From Irineochytrium annulatum (Eukaryota > Chytridiomycota > Chytridiomycetes > Chytridiales > Chytridiaceae), in NCBI GenBank assembly GCA_027600665.1, contig JADGJL010000506.1, positions 1-19,511 on the forward strand: 19,511 bases of DNA, given 5' to 3'. Below the pieces are notes generated by a model, which worked only from the letters and a program-made list of their open reading frames with translations, had not been told where the DNA came from and made no database searches. Position 1 is the stretch's first letter. Each line of letters begins with the position of its first letter. Positions 10,599 to 19,511 of this stretch are shown here, one piece after another. Position numbers and translations under genes: made by a program.

Positions 10599-13500
10599 TT
10601 AGGGTACAGCTCCATCCTCCGCAAAACTCGGTGGACGCGTTTTCACTTCGCTCCCCCACCCCTCCCATTTCTCCCCCATCCACATCTCCAAAATGCCCTC
10701 ACCGCTAATCTCCGTATGCTTCAACCACGAGCGTCGCATCTCCACCCCGTTCAGCTCAACCCTTAAAATTTGACGCCGGGCCACGGAAAGGTCATGCGCG
10801 ATGGTGGTAAATCTGGGAATCTTGGTCGACCCCCCGTTGTCGTCCTCGCCCTTGACGCCGAGTCGGAAGGTTGAGCGCTTGAATCGTGGAGCGCTGATGA
10901 GGTACACGTCCTGGCCCGCGACGGGGTAGAGCCCAACGGCGGCCCAGATGTAAAACGACGCCATCGAGGCACTGTCGTCGTTGCCAGGTATGCCGTCTCG
11001 GGCGGTACTAAAGTTTCCCGCGAGGATCTCGTTAATTCGCGAAATAGATTTGTCCGGCCTGTAAGTGAATTGAAGTCAATTCAAACTCGAACGGGAACTC
11101 GCAGCAGAGGAGGCAATAACAGCTCCCATTCGCGAATAAACCCACCTCCCAGCATAATGATAGAGGTATGGAGTTAAAAACGCGGGCTCATTGCCTGGGT
11201 TATAATACTTCAGCTCGAAAAAAGCGTCCAGCCGCCTGATAAACTTCTCGTCTCCGCCGCTCGCCTTTATCACGCCCTGCACGTTCTGAGGCACAAACAA
11301 GCTGTACGCCCAGGTGCCGTCCTCGTAAAATTCACTGTTTCGCAATCCACAATAGGCCCACGAGAAACGCTTCGAGGCCGGTTTGCTGAACAAATGTAAT
11401 TATGGTCTCGTCAACCGCAAGGGAGAGCGTCGGCAAAGCACTCACCAAGTGTCGGTATCGGCCCATAAGCCCGTCGCGAATTGGCCGTTCAGGTCCTTTG
11501 GTACGATAAAGCCCGTGATGTTGCGTTCGCTGCCGACGGCGTCCGCCTTCCACAGATTTTTCCAGTTCCCCGATCGCTTGAGGTATTTGCGTGCCTCTTC
11601 GAACCTCCCAAGCCCTCGCGCGACCTGATACAATGAGAAGTCTCCGCTGAGAGCTAATTAGCACAGGCTTGCACCATAACACAAAAGCGCTTACTAGGCA
11701 TACTCCATTGTGCGAGCGGCCGATTTTTTATACATGCTGCAATTTGCAATCTATTACAAATCTGGAAAATATACACGTAAACTTACGTGCTCTTCTCGGT
11801 CTGCATCGGTACGTATCCATAATCCCGCCACTGCTCCACGTTGCCTCTACCGGCGTACAAGGAGTCGACGGCCCTCTTCTCCGCACCTTCAATCATAAGA
11901 TCGAGGGCAAAATCCCAATTGATGTCCTTCAGGCCTTTCACGTATGCATCCGCTACGACGACCTCGGCACTGTTTCCAACCTGAGTGATGCCCCAGTGGT
12001 TTCCAATAAAGCAGTCGCCGAGGGCTTTGAACCTGCGCGGATGACGTGAGTAATTTTTCGACGGAAGATGTGAAGTTAAGAGGTTACCTCGACGTCACGG
12101 CGCTCGTAATGAGCGAATTCACCATCGCTGACTGCCTGCATGGCGCAAGGAGGGACAGCAGTGGATGCAGCGTCCTAAAGGTGTCCCAGAGGCAATAATA
12201 GTCGTCGAAGTAGGGCTTGTTCTCGTGCACCTTGCCCTCCCAGAGCGGATTCTCGCCCGTTCGGTTCGTCGGCATCAGAAACACCCGGTAGAGACTCGAG
12301 TAAAAGATTGTATAATCCCCAACGCCGCCGATGACAGGACCCTCAACCATGATCGATGACAGCACATCCTCCCACGCGTCCACCGCACCCTCCCGCACCG
12401 CCTCAAAGGTCGATGTTGGCGCAACCTCAGCCAAATTGTCGCACGCTTTCGCGACCGAAAGAAAGGAAACACCCACTCGCACCTCTACCTCCACCTCGTC
12501 GTCGACGGTCGGGTCAATATCATACGTGAGAAAGCTACCCAGCGGCATACCCTTAAGCGTCGCAGACCCCTGGAACGAAGAGGCTGTCAGTTCCTTCCCG
12601 TTCCACCCGGAACTGGTCTTCGAGTACGGGAAGAAGCCTGTGCCCCAAACGCCGTACCTGTCGGGTCGCAGGGACGGCTCGGCGCACAGGTGCACCTTGT
12701 AGTGGCCCTGGTCGTGGAACGGCGTTGGCCCGTTGAGTCCGCCGGACCAGCTCTCCTTGAAGAGGCCCGAGGCGACCACGCGCAGCCCGCCGGGCAGGAC
12801 GCGGACGGAGCCTTCCAGCAGATTACTGGCGTCGTGTTGAACGTGGAAGACGGCGTGGAGCTTCAGAAAGTCGACTTTCTGCTTGCTCCTCGATTGGTGG
12901 TCGACTAGGGCGAGCTTTGGGTTGAAGGTCCACCGGTGAATGGCAGCGCGATTTGCCGCTGCAAACTCGACGGTGACGTTGAAGCGGGAGAGGGCCGCGG
13001 TGTAGTACCTGAAGATGTCAAGTAAAATGGTTTGAACAAATTACCTACCCTACCGCCATGCCCTCATTTGTCCTATTCGTCGACATGGACCACACCGACG
13101 GATTCCGCGGCGCCATCGGATCCAAGCCGGCATCAATCAAAAGTGGGAACAGGCCCATGTTCTGGTACGAGCGGCCTCCCCCGATGCCCGACGCGTGCAC
13201 ATGGCTGATCCCAAAGACCTCCCGCGTCGAATGGTACCCCTGCGGCGTCTTGTCCGAGTCTACGCCGACCTTCACCATCCCATGCGGCCGTGACGCCCCC
13301 GCCCAGACGTGGCCCTCGCCGTCGGTCCCGACGAAGCCGTCGACGAATTTCGACACCGGCATCGCGGGAAGATGGCGTAAGTCGTCCAGAGCGTCATCGG
13401 GCCTCACGCTCGGGGCTCGGATGGGGACTTTTTGGCGCCTCGGGAGGACCAGGAAGCCATCGTGGCGGACCTCGGCGTCCATCAACTTCCGCTTCCGAGC

Positions 13501-13617
13501 CCAGCTGGCGTCGTCGACCTGGGGATGATCATCGGTCGTGAGGATGAAATAGGCAAGGTACGTGATCACGGCGACGACGAGAAGGCCGAACAGCCGGGCT
13601 CGCCGGGGCAGAGGCAT
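10599..13617 (-). CDS. GH92 family alpha-mannosidase, membrane-anchored
   Basis: Exons in transcript order are 13617-13049, 13008-12088, 12032-11787, 11736-11695, 11646-11446, 11385-11146 and 11058-10599, giving 892 residues. The ATG at 13617 is the first in frame; the frame upstream starts only with TTG. Residues 10-27 form a hydrophobic anchor, suggesting a type II secretory-pathway protein with a lumenal or extracellular catalytic domain. GH92 hallmarks: FVGTDGEGH...GASRPHGMV (about 95-115), WDTFRTLHPL from W464, VADAYVKG, RTMEYAY, AWAYSLFVP-like WAYSLFVP, and GIPGNDDSASM (762-772). The family releases mannose from N-glycans or mannans with inversion and needs calcium. All six introns are phase 2. 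The first is only 40 nt, and the exon at 11736-11695 is 42 nt and adds MYKKSAA-like residues before RTMEYAY. The G-W-x-P tract that many GH92 proteins carry just before the ITQ...VVADAY segment is not visible. It may be diverged, or the junction at 12088/12032 may need revision. Confidence 0.93.
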
Positions 13618-14045
13618 TGATCTGGGCTTCAAGCCAGGAGGGAAGCAGGCGTTCAAGCCATCGGCTTTCAAGGGGACATGGAACGATGGATTTACGCGGT
13701 TTGACCTTCCTTCGTTCCCGGATGACTCACGACGATCCGCGGAAATCCTGAATTAAATATTAAATCTTCGAATTAGTTCCTCGTATTTTTCAATTATTTT
13801 TCTCATTAGGAAGCAAATACCGGGAGGTGGCGCAAATCGACAATGGGATCACCGTGTCGCCGGTTTCCTTGCAAGGTCTGGGCCTGCGTGCGTTGGCGGT
13901 GTGAGCGAGTCCGCGGCTATCAATCAGCCGGTCCGCTACCACTTGCCGACCTCCACCACATACGCGACCGTAACCCCTCACCGAATACGCGGTCGTAACC
14001 CGTCATCGCCCGCCCCAAGCCGGCCTTCGCGTCCAGCTGCGCGTT
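13618..14045. promoter_or_regulatory. Divergent promoter region between GH92 and channel genes
   Basis: This 428-nt stretch separates two genes transcribed away from each other, so it must contain both upstream regions. The GH92 side has an AT-rich block (about 13750-13805, with aattaaatattaaatc) that could provide core-promoter elements. The channel side is GC-rich and carries an imperfect 25-nt tandem repeat just before the ATG. No specific factor site can be named. Confidence 0.45.
13961..14010 (+). repeat. Imperfect 25-nt tandem direct repeat
   Basis: Units 13961-13985 and 13986-14010 share 19 of 25 bases by eye; both start tacgcg and contain cgtaaccc. The pair ends 35 nt before the channel ATG at 14046, so it probably lies in the 5' UTR or proximal promoter. 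A regulatory role is only a possibility. Confidence 0.55.
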
Positions 14046-17000
14046 ATGGACGACGCCGACCCAAATATCCACCATCTTCTCCTCCGCCTCGCGAAACAGC
14101 AGGCCGCCCTTCGCAGTCTGCAAGCGGACACGGAGGATGTCCTCCTAGCAGTCCTCCGCGCGTCGTCGCCGGGCCACACACACCATAACCTCCCCCCGAC
14201 GCAGGGGCACCGGCACGGTGCGTTCCACTCAGATTCATCGCATAATGGCTCATGCACTTTGTTGGTAGCGAACGCCTTTCACCACCATCACCACCACTTC
14301 GCCCCGGCATCAGCCCCGCCATCGGCCCCGGTGCTCGACCGATCGCCCAGCGGCGTCGTGGACGCGTGCGTGGAGCTTGCCATGGCGGCCGTGTACGGCC
14401 CTTCACCCCAGGCCGACAGCCGGAACACGAGCCGGCTCTCGGGCTTCTCAGTTCTCTCGCACGCGCCGAATGCCGCGCACCATCACGGAGACCTGATCGT
14501 GCACGGCCCCCACGCGTGGAGAAAGAGGACCAGCATGGTAAAAAGCAGCCTGTCGAGCGTCTCTGTCACCAACAACTCGGTTCCGTCGATGGCGGCGGAG
14601 CAGAACGCCTGGCAGAGCCGTCAAGACGCTGGCATGGGATCTGGCCAGGGCACGTTGGGGTACATGGGGAAACAGAGAAGTTTCTCGATGCCGCCTTCTG
14701 TGTCGGCACACGCATTCCCGCGACGCATCTCATCCGAGCACATAACGGGCGGAGTACTTGCGGGAGGCGTTGAGTCGACGAAGGGCGCATCTGGGCGGAA
14801 GGCTGTGAGCTCATGGTTGCTAACTAAGCCGCAATTGGACGGAGCAGACAAAGGGCAGTCGGACGAGCATGTACACGCGAACTCAGTCGTAAGAAGCCAG
14901 CGTAGCGTTGAAGTCAAGCCGAGCACCGATGGCAAGGATCATGGTGAGCATCCGAATCTGAGGCGAAGCCGACAGTAACCATCGCTTTGATGTAGAATCG
15001 AAGTCGACCTCCGACGTGTCAGCATCCCTGCATCCTCGGAAAGACCGCCGGCCCGAGGTGGCCATCTTCCTCGACCCTCCAGCCGAGACGTCCAAGAATC
15101 CAAGCATGAGCAACAGCGACATGCAGAGCGACACGTCCGAGGACCCGCGCTTCCAGAGCTTCCGCCCACCAAACAAGAGCAGTAACGGCGTCGTCTCGCT
15201 CGCGAGCACCCGTCACCTTGACTTCCGGTCGCTGAGGCATTTCCAGAACACCCACCACCGCTTCTCCGAGTCTGTCGTCAACCGGTCGCCCATCTTCAGC
15301 GAGATATCAATCACCGAGACCGCCGCCGTCCGCCTAGCCACGACGTCCGGTTCTATTGGCAGCAATATCGGCGGCGGCGTGGCAGTCACGCAGCCGGCGC
15401 GCGGGCCCCTCGTCGACATCGTGATAGCTACAGACCCAAAGGTACGGAAGGGTGCCATAGGGACTACGGCTAGCTTGCCTGCGCCAGCGGCGGACGGATT
15501 TATTCCGAAGCTAGTGGAAAAGGGTGGCGCGGGCGGCGCAGAAGTCGCGGGGGTCGGTGATAGCGGGGAGCACGGGGAGGTTAGGGGCCTGACGTTAGCC
15601 GACGTCCTTGAATGGATACACGTCGAGTACCTCGCGTCCGCGTGCTACAACGAATTTGGGGAACTATTTGTTGGAACCGCGCAAAGGGACGTTCATGTCG
15701 CTACCGTAAGGGCGGCGCCGCCAGGGGAGTATGTTGGGATGCATCCGCACTCAGTTGTAATTGTTTGGTGGGACATTTTTATTTTAGGTAAGACGTCAAT
15801 GACTACATCGCGGCTGTCTCTCAACTCTCGCCACTTCTTACAGTCTGGATGATATGCTGCCTTCTGTCATTACCCGTCATTGTGTCGATACCGCACGACG
15901 TCAACTCGTTCTTCTACGGTGCATCCGTAACTGCCTTCTTCGTTGTCGATATGGTGAGAAAGCTTCTGACGCGGCGCCAGAAGTCCAAGTTTTCGCTCTC
16001 GACGAATACGTTAGGAAGCTCGGTCGCGCACTACTTGGTAAAACGACGCCCTTCCAGCATAGATTGCTGTCTTCAGCTAACTTGTCTGCCAACAACAGCG
16101 CAAAAATTTCCTCCTCGACCTCATCGGCCTCTTCCCTTGGTGCACACTCATGTACATTGCCGTCCCCCAGCTCGAATTCCCCGAGTCCCTCCTACTCGTT
16201 AACATCCTCTATTGCCGCAACGCCGTCCCGATTCTCCGCGACAACCCCGTCATGGGCCAGCTTTACAAGCATCTTCAAGGGCTCCTCCGCGTTGGCGGCG
16301 CCTTCATGAGCGTCTTCATCTTCATGAGCCTTCTGATTTGCTTCCTCCACTACCACGCGTGCCTGCTGTTGTTCTACGGCAAAATCACGCACTACGACGC
16401 CGCGAGCTGGTTTCCGCTAAGGCACATGCTGGAAGGGAACGCGTTTGATCAGTATGTGTGGGCGCTCTTTAACAGCGTGTCAAATACTTTTCCGGTCACG
16501 GGTTACAAGGCTACCGACACGGTCGAGCAGGCGTTGTCCATCTTGGCTGTCTTTATTGGTGCCGTGCTGTATGCCGCGTTGGTGGGCACCATCTCGTCCT
16601 TCAGCTTGGGACGGGATGCGTCGGGGCGGAAGTTCAAGGAGAAACTCGACGAGGTGAACGAGTTTATGGAGGAAAAGCAGCTGCCGTCCGATGTGCGGCG
16701 GAGAGTGCGGCAGTATTATGCCTTAAAGTACCACGGGAAGTACTTCGACAAGACATCAATCATGAGCGAGCTGAACAAGTCTCTGCGGCAGGTCAGAAGA
16801 CCTCGCTTCCGGTCTGACAAGTAAGACTAACCCATTTTATCAAGGAAATCGCAATCCACAACCTCCGAGGCCTTCTCTCACGCGTGCCATTCCTTCGCCG
16901 TGAGGAGAAGGACGGCCGTGACGACGTCTTCTTGGGGCGAGTCGCCGAGGTGCTAAAAGCAGGTCAGTAATTTTTTAGCACCCGTCTCGAAAGAGTTATA

Positions 17001-17427
17001 GTCCTAACTTGTGAACGCGAACAGAGTATTTCATGGACGGCGACATTGTCCTGGCGCAGGGCGAGTATGGCAACGACATGTACTTCATCGAACGCGGGTC
17101 CGTCGATATTATTGTGAACGGGCGGTGCGTGGGCGTGTTGTCAGACGGCGCTTTCTTTGGCGAGGTCGCGCTCCTGGACTCGTCACCTCGGTCGGCTACT
17201 ATCAAGGCGTCATCGCACACGACTCTGTTCCGGCTATCAAAGGACGATTTCACGCTGATAACCGATGATGTGAGCGGATTTTGTAAACTTCAAATTGCTT
17301 CCACAATTTTTACCAACCCTACCTACTGCAGTTTGATGACGTGCGAAGAAAGATGATCGTTGTTTATGAGGACAGATTGGAGCGAATTAGAAAGGAAAGG
17401 CTGGAAAAGTTGAGCGGATGTCATTGA
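14046..17427 (+). CDS. Cyclic-nucleotide-binding six-TM cation channel (CNG/HCN-like)
   Basis: Exons are 14046-14943, 14996-15787, 15844-16037, 16099-16791, 16845-16962, 17025-17269 and 17332-17427, giving 1011 residues. About 545 N-terminal residues are low-complexity and Ser/His-rich, with six consecutive His at 79-84. HPHS...WWD (549-558) is the usual CNG/HCN entry into S1. S2 ends VVDM, the S2-S3 linker ends VAHYL, and S3 is RKNFLLDLIGLFPW (629-642). S4 (about 658-685) has few basic residues, arguing against strong voltage sensing. S5 contains HYHAC, and S6 is about 775-797. The pore reads NTFPVTGYKAT (V761-T-G-Y-K765) instead of TVGYG. A C-linker leads to the cyclic-nucleotide pocket at about 899-975, where FFGEVALLDSSPRSAT keeps Glu945 and Arg954, the ligand contacts, so cAMP or cGMP binding is likely. 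Plasma or flagellar membrane is expected. The long N-terminus is the least certain part: its ATG was chosen because the frame continues cleanly. Confidence 0.92.
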
Positions 17428-17892
17428 GCCGGTCGAACAGTAGTTCCAGATACATACTTAAGCTACTTGTTGTTAGAGTAGTGCCACAAAGTGGGGTTTC
17501 ATGTCCTAGTGAGGAAACAGTGGATATATTGATCCTTCGCACTCTCGAGCAGGATAACGTGTCACGAACGTTTTCATTGATTTTTTTTTTTTTTTTCCCT
17601 TACCATTACTGAACATCTTCGTCCGATTTTTTTTTGGAGCCTTAGTGACGTAGTAGTAACGTTTTGAGGGTTGCAGAGAGCAGCCAGGACTGGGGGAAGA
17701 CGGACAACTCGAACTCACATTACAATACAACGGGTGCTTTAACCATGAACGCTGTAGCATCAGCAGTTCGTCGGGCGCAATACTCTATTTATACTATGAG
17801 GACTATCTTACAACACGTTGGGATACAAAGGGGTAACTTGGACATTATAAATAGTTAAGCGCTCCACCCCATCCTTCCACACTTGACCCGGA
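17428..17892. other. Intergenic region downstream of the channel gene
   Basis: AT-rich with homopolymer T runs at 17581-17596 and near 17628. It probably contains the channel 3' UTR and the 3' end of the minus-strand membrane-protein gene. No convincing coding sequence is seen. Confidence 0.45.
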
Positions 17893-18177
17893 TCAAATAT
17901 CTCCCACAATAACGTGTACGGCTGCTGCGTGGCGTGTACCGGATGATGTTCCGGCTCCCATGCTTCCTGAATCGTCGGCCCAATATAATGGTGGCAGGTC
18001 CGTCACTCCCGCGGAGGCCGTCGTCGCGAACGCGTTGTCGAGATTCTGGAGCATGAGCCGACGAAGAAGGCTGGCCTGGGCTCGCTGTCGTCTAACCGCG
18101 AAGACAGTGAAGACGCAGATGAGTATGAGGAGTGTCATGCCGACGGCGAAGACGATGGGGATGTCGGAGTGGGGCAT
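17893..18177 (-). CDS. Probable small single-pass membrane protein with PPxY motif
   Basis: From the ATG at 18177 this reads 94 residues. A hydrophobic helix at about 7-28 (IPIVFAVGMTLLILICVF...) is followed by a basic stop-transfer RRQR, then a cytosolic tail with LPPLYWADD. PPLY fits the PPxY ligand of Nedd4/Rsp5 WW domains, so it could be a ubiquitin-ligase adaptor or client; this is motif-level inference. Codons are mostly G/C-ending in this frame, supporting coding on this strand. The frame stays open upstream to 18285, and AG acceptors lie before it (for example tgtcag near 18250 and cgcgtag near 18289), so this may be only the last exon of a longer type I membrane protein. I found no upstream exon I could support. 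I do not recognise the family. Confidence 0.45.
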   Translation of the reverse strand: MPHSDIPIVFAVGMTLLILICVFTVFAVRRQRAQASLLRRLMLQNLDNAFATTASAGVTDLPPLYWADDSGSMGAGTSSGTRHAAAVHVIVGDI

Positions 18178-18354
18178 AGCGTTGTTGGGGCCGACAGTGG
18201 AATCGGGGTAGAGATATATGCAGGGAATGAATGCTTTTAGGTTGCCTGACAGCCACACACAAACGGTCCGGTTTTCTTGGTTCAAAGCCTACGCGACGCC
18301 CAACCGCAACGCCCACTCCGCACGACGAAGGTTGGTGATCGCTAAGAGTGACCC

Positions 18355-18730
18355 TGTTGGGCCGGCTCAGAATGCGCAGCCTGCCGGTTGACTGGAAGGC
18401 TCACATGAGATCATCCCGCCTACCTGATAAATGACACCGTGAACCTGCCAGCGCCAACCGCCGTCGCTTGGGAGCTCTGGCGCCACTACTTCATCCACAG
18501 AATGTCGCTGCGTGCATGTATGAGCATCGTCTGAGCGTAAGTCGCCAGCCAGAACACCATTAATGATTTCCCACCCGCGGGACCTGCGGTCATCATAAAT
18601 AGCAAGGACGTGCAACAAATCCAGATGGTGCTGGACAGGAGCCAGCAGGATGAAGCCGGGACGTTGGTGCCCATGCACACTTCAGGCGCACCGCCGGTCC
18701 GGATCACCTGGTAAACACCTCGCCGCCAAA
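18355..18730 (+). pseudogene. Decayed duplicate of the 5' part of the NLR-like WD40 gene
   Basis: This stretch aligns colinearly with about 4065-4462 of the gene starting at 4018. The best block, 18601-18670 against 4321-4390, is gap-free with 54 of 70 identical bases counted by eye, including tgaagccgggacgt. Other shared blocks: PQNVAACMYEHR (18495-18530) against PQNLGPCMYERR; gatcatcc near 18408; and ctcgccgcc near 18719. The UIM-like helix is recognisable as IQMVLDRSQQDEAG. The matching blocks fall in different frames, with stops at about 18558 and 18712, so it is not translatable as one product. No propeller part follows. Open frames on the opposite strand through here are probably fortuitous. 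Confidence 0.72.
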
Positions 18731-19066
18731 GGGAATAACGAAAACAAAAGATGGTGCTGGGTGTAGAGTGAGAAGGGAAGGTTGGAAATGAGCGCAAAAG
18801 GAGCGTGGGAAGTAACGACGCCTGCAAAGAAAACAAACAGGGATGTCGACAGTGCATCCGGCCTTGTGCGCCACCGCAGAGGAGCGAGGACGGAGAAAAA
18901 CGATTCGAGACGATTAAGGGACATGTGCAGTGTTGTAGTTGGTGTTCAGCTCGATATATTACACTGCATATAAAGTAAACTAGGCACATGATTAAACCAC
19001 CACACGGCACTGCACTGCGAAAACCCGACACCATCCCATCCGTACGACAACCCCCCAAAAAGCCGC
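18731..19066. other. Intergenic region between pseudogene and histone H2B
   Basis: Purine-rich on the plus strand (about 18735-18910), then AT-richer sequence that probably includes the H2B 3' UTR. I see no further match to the WD40 gene beyond about 18730 and no gene with recognisable motifs. Confidence 0.4.
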
Positions 19067-19491
19067 TCACGTGGCCTTGCTCGATTGGTACTCTGCACGG
19101 CAATAGGTCAGTAAAGATGCTCAAGACAACCCAAGTGCCAAGCGAAAAACCCACTTGTAACCGCCTTCGTCCCCTCCGAAACGGCGTGCTTGCTCAACTC
19201 CCCAGGCAAGATCAATCTCACGCTCGTTTGGATCTCCCTGCTCGAGATCGTGGACCTCTTGTTGTAGGCGGCGAGCTTGGACGCCTCGCCCGCGATGCGC
19301 TCAAAGATGTCGTTGACGAAGCTGTTCATGATGGACATGGCCTTGTTGCTGATACCCGTGTCCGGGTGGACCTGCTTGAGGACCTTGTAGATGTAGGAGG
19401 AGTACGTCTCCTTTCTGGTCTTCTTCTTGGCCTTGGACGAGTCCTTGGTCTTCTTCTCGGCCGTCTTGGCGGGGGCTTTGCCAGCGGAGGG
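19067..19491 (-). CDS. H2B: Histone H2B (partial, N-terminal exon outside window)
   Basis: Core nucleosome histone. Exons seen are 19491-19155 and 19092-19067, separated by a 62-nt intron (19154-19093, phase 1). The N-terminal Lys-rich tail ([10 protein letters not shown]) is followed by the complete histone fold: [36 protein letters not shown], then [19 protein letters not shown], and after splicing KYQSSKAT-stop. Without the intron the frame would end in a non-conserved [14 protein letters not shown] tail, so the splice is well supported. The KAVTK lysine region that fungi monoubiquitinate lies at the junction. A pyrimidine tract ending in CAG (to 19492) sits just before codon 19491, so the initiator and first few residues are probably on an earlier exon beyond 19511. 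Confidence 0.95.
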
Positions 19492-19511
19492 CTGATGGGG
19501 GAGGGAGGGAG

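Noticed and set aside
17581..17596. Poly-T run as evidence of a retroposed element
   Set aside because: No target-site duplication or retroelement sequence is visible beside it; homopolymers are common in these intergenic regions.
18537..18602. Possible intron (gtaagt...atag) that would rescue the gene 2 duplicate
   Set aside because: Splicing there does not bring the upstream CMYE block and the downstream UIM-like block into the same frame. The sequence inside it also aligns with coding sequence of gene 2, so decay is the simpler reading.
18486..19154. 222-residue minus-strand frame with hydrophobic stretches
   Set aside because: It begins with GTG at the H2B intron donor, runs through the intron and 3' region, and overlaps the plus-strand pseudogene. 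No motif or clean splice context supports it.

Overview
This window looks like nuclear DNA of a filamentous or zoosporic fungus, most likely a chytrid-grade lineage. The genes are GC-rich and split by short GT-AG introns of 40-87 nt, many with a TGCTAAC-like branch site. The combination of a NADPH oxidase, a cyclic-nucleotide-gated-type channel, a GH92 mannosidase and an Agd3-type deacetylase also points there. This placement is inference from gene content, without a phylogeny. I see no RNA gene, CRISPR array or intact mobile element.

Layout from left to right: (1) 630-3323 (+), a secreted Agd3/CE18-type polysaccharide deacetylase with a Ser/Thr-rich stalk, five exons including a 30-nt microexon. 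(2) 4018-7568 (+), a six-exon protein with a ubiquitin-interacting-motif-like helix, the helical linker typical of fungal NACHT-WD40 (NLR-like) proteins and a WD40-type propeller, but no NTPase domain. (3) 8056-9809 (+), a NoxA/NoxB-type NADPH oxidase whose last exon is only 11 nt. (4) 10599-13617 (-), a GH92 alpha-mannosidase with a type II membrane anchor, seven exons. (5) 14046-17427 (+), a six-TM channel with a C-terminal cyclic-nucleotide-binding domain and an atypical pore signature, seven exons. (6) 17893-18177 (-), a probable small single-pass membrane protein carrying a PPxY motif. (7) about 18355-18730 (+), a decayed duplicate of the 5' part of gene 2. (8) 19067-19491 (-), histone H2B, with its extreme N-terminus outside the window.

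The exon models were built by hand from splice consensus, reading-frame continuity and recognised family motifs. They give continuous proteins of 815, 1085, 534, 892 and 1011 residues for genes 1-5. The genes do not form one pathway. Genes 1 and 4 act on extracellular or secretory glycans, 3 and 5 are signalling membrane proteins, and 2 and its relic belong to a recognition/scaffold family.

The items most worth a second look are the NTPase-less NLR-like gene with its in-window pseudogene copy, the unusual V-T-G-Y-K channel filter, the Agd3-type enzyme with its microexon, and the single-phase intron sets of genes 2 and 4.
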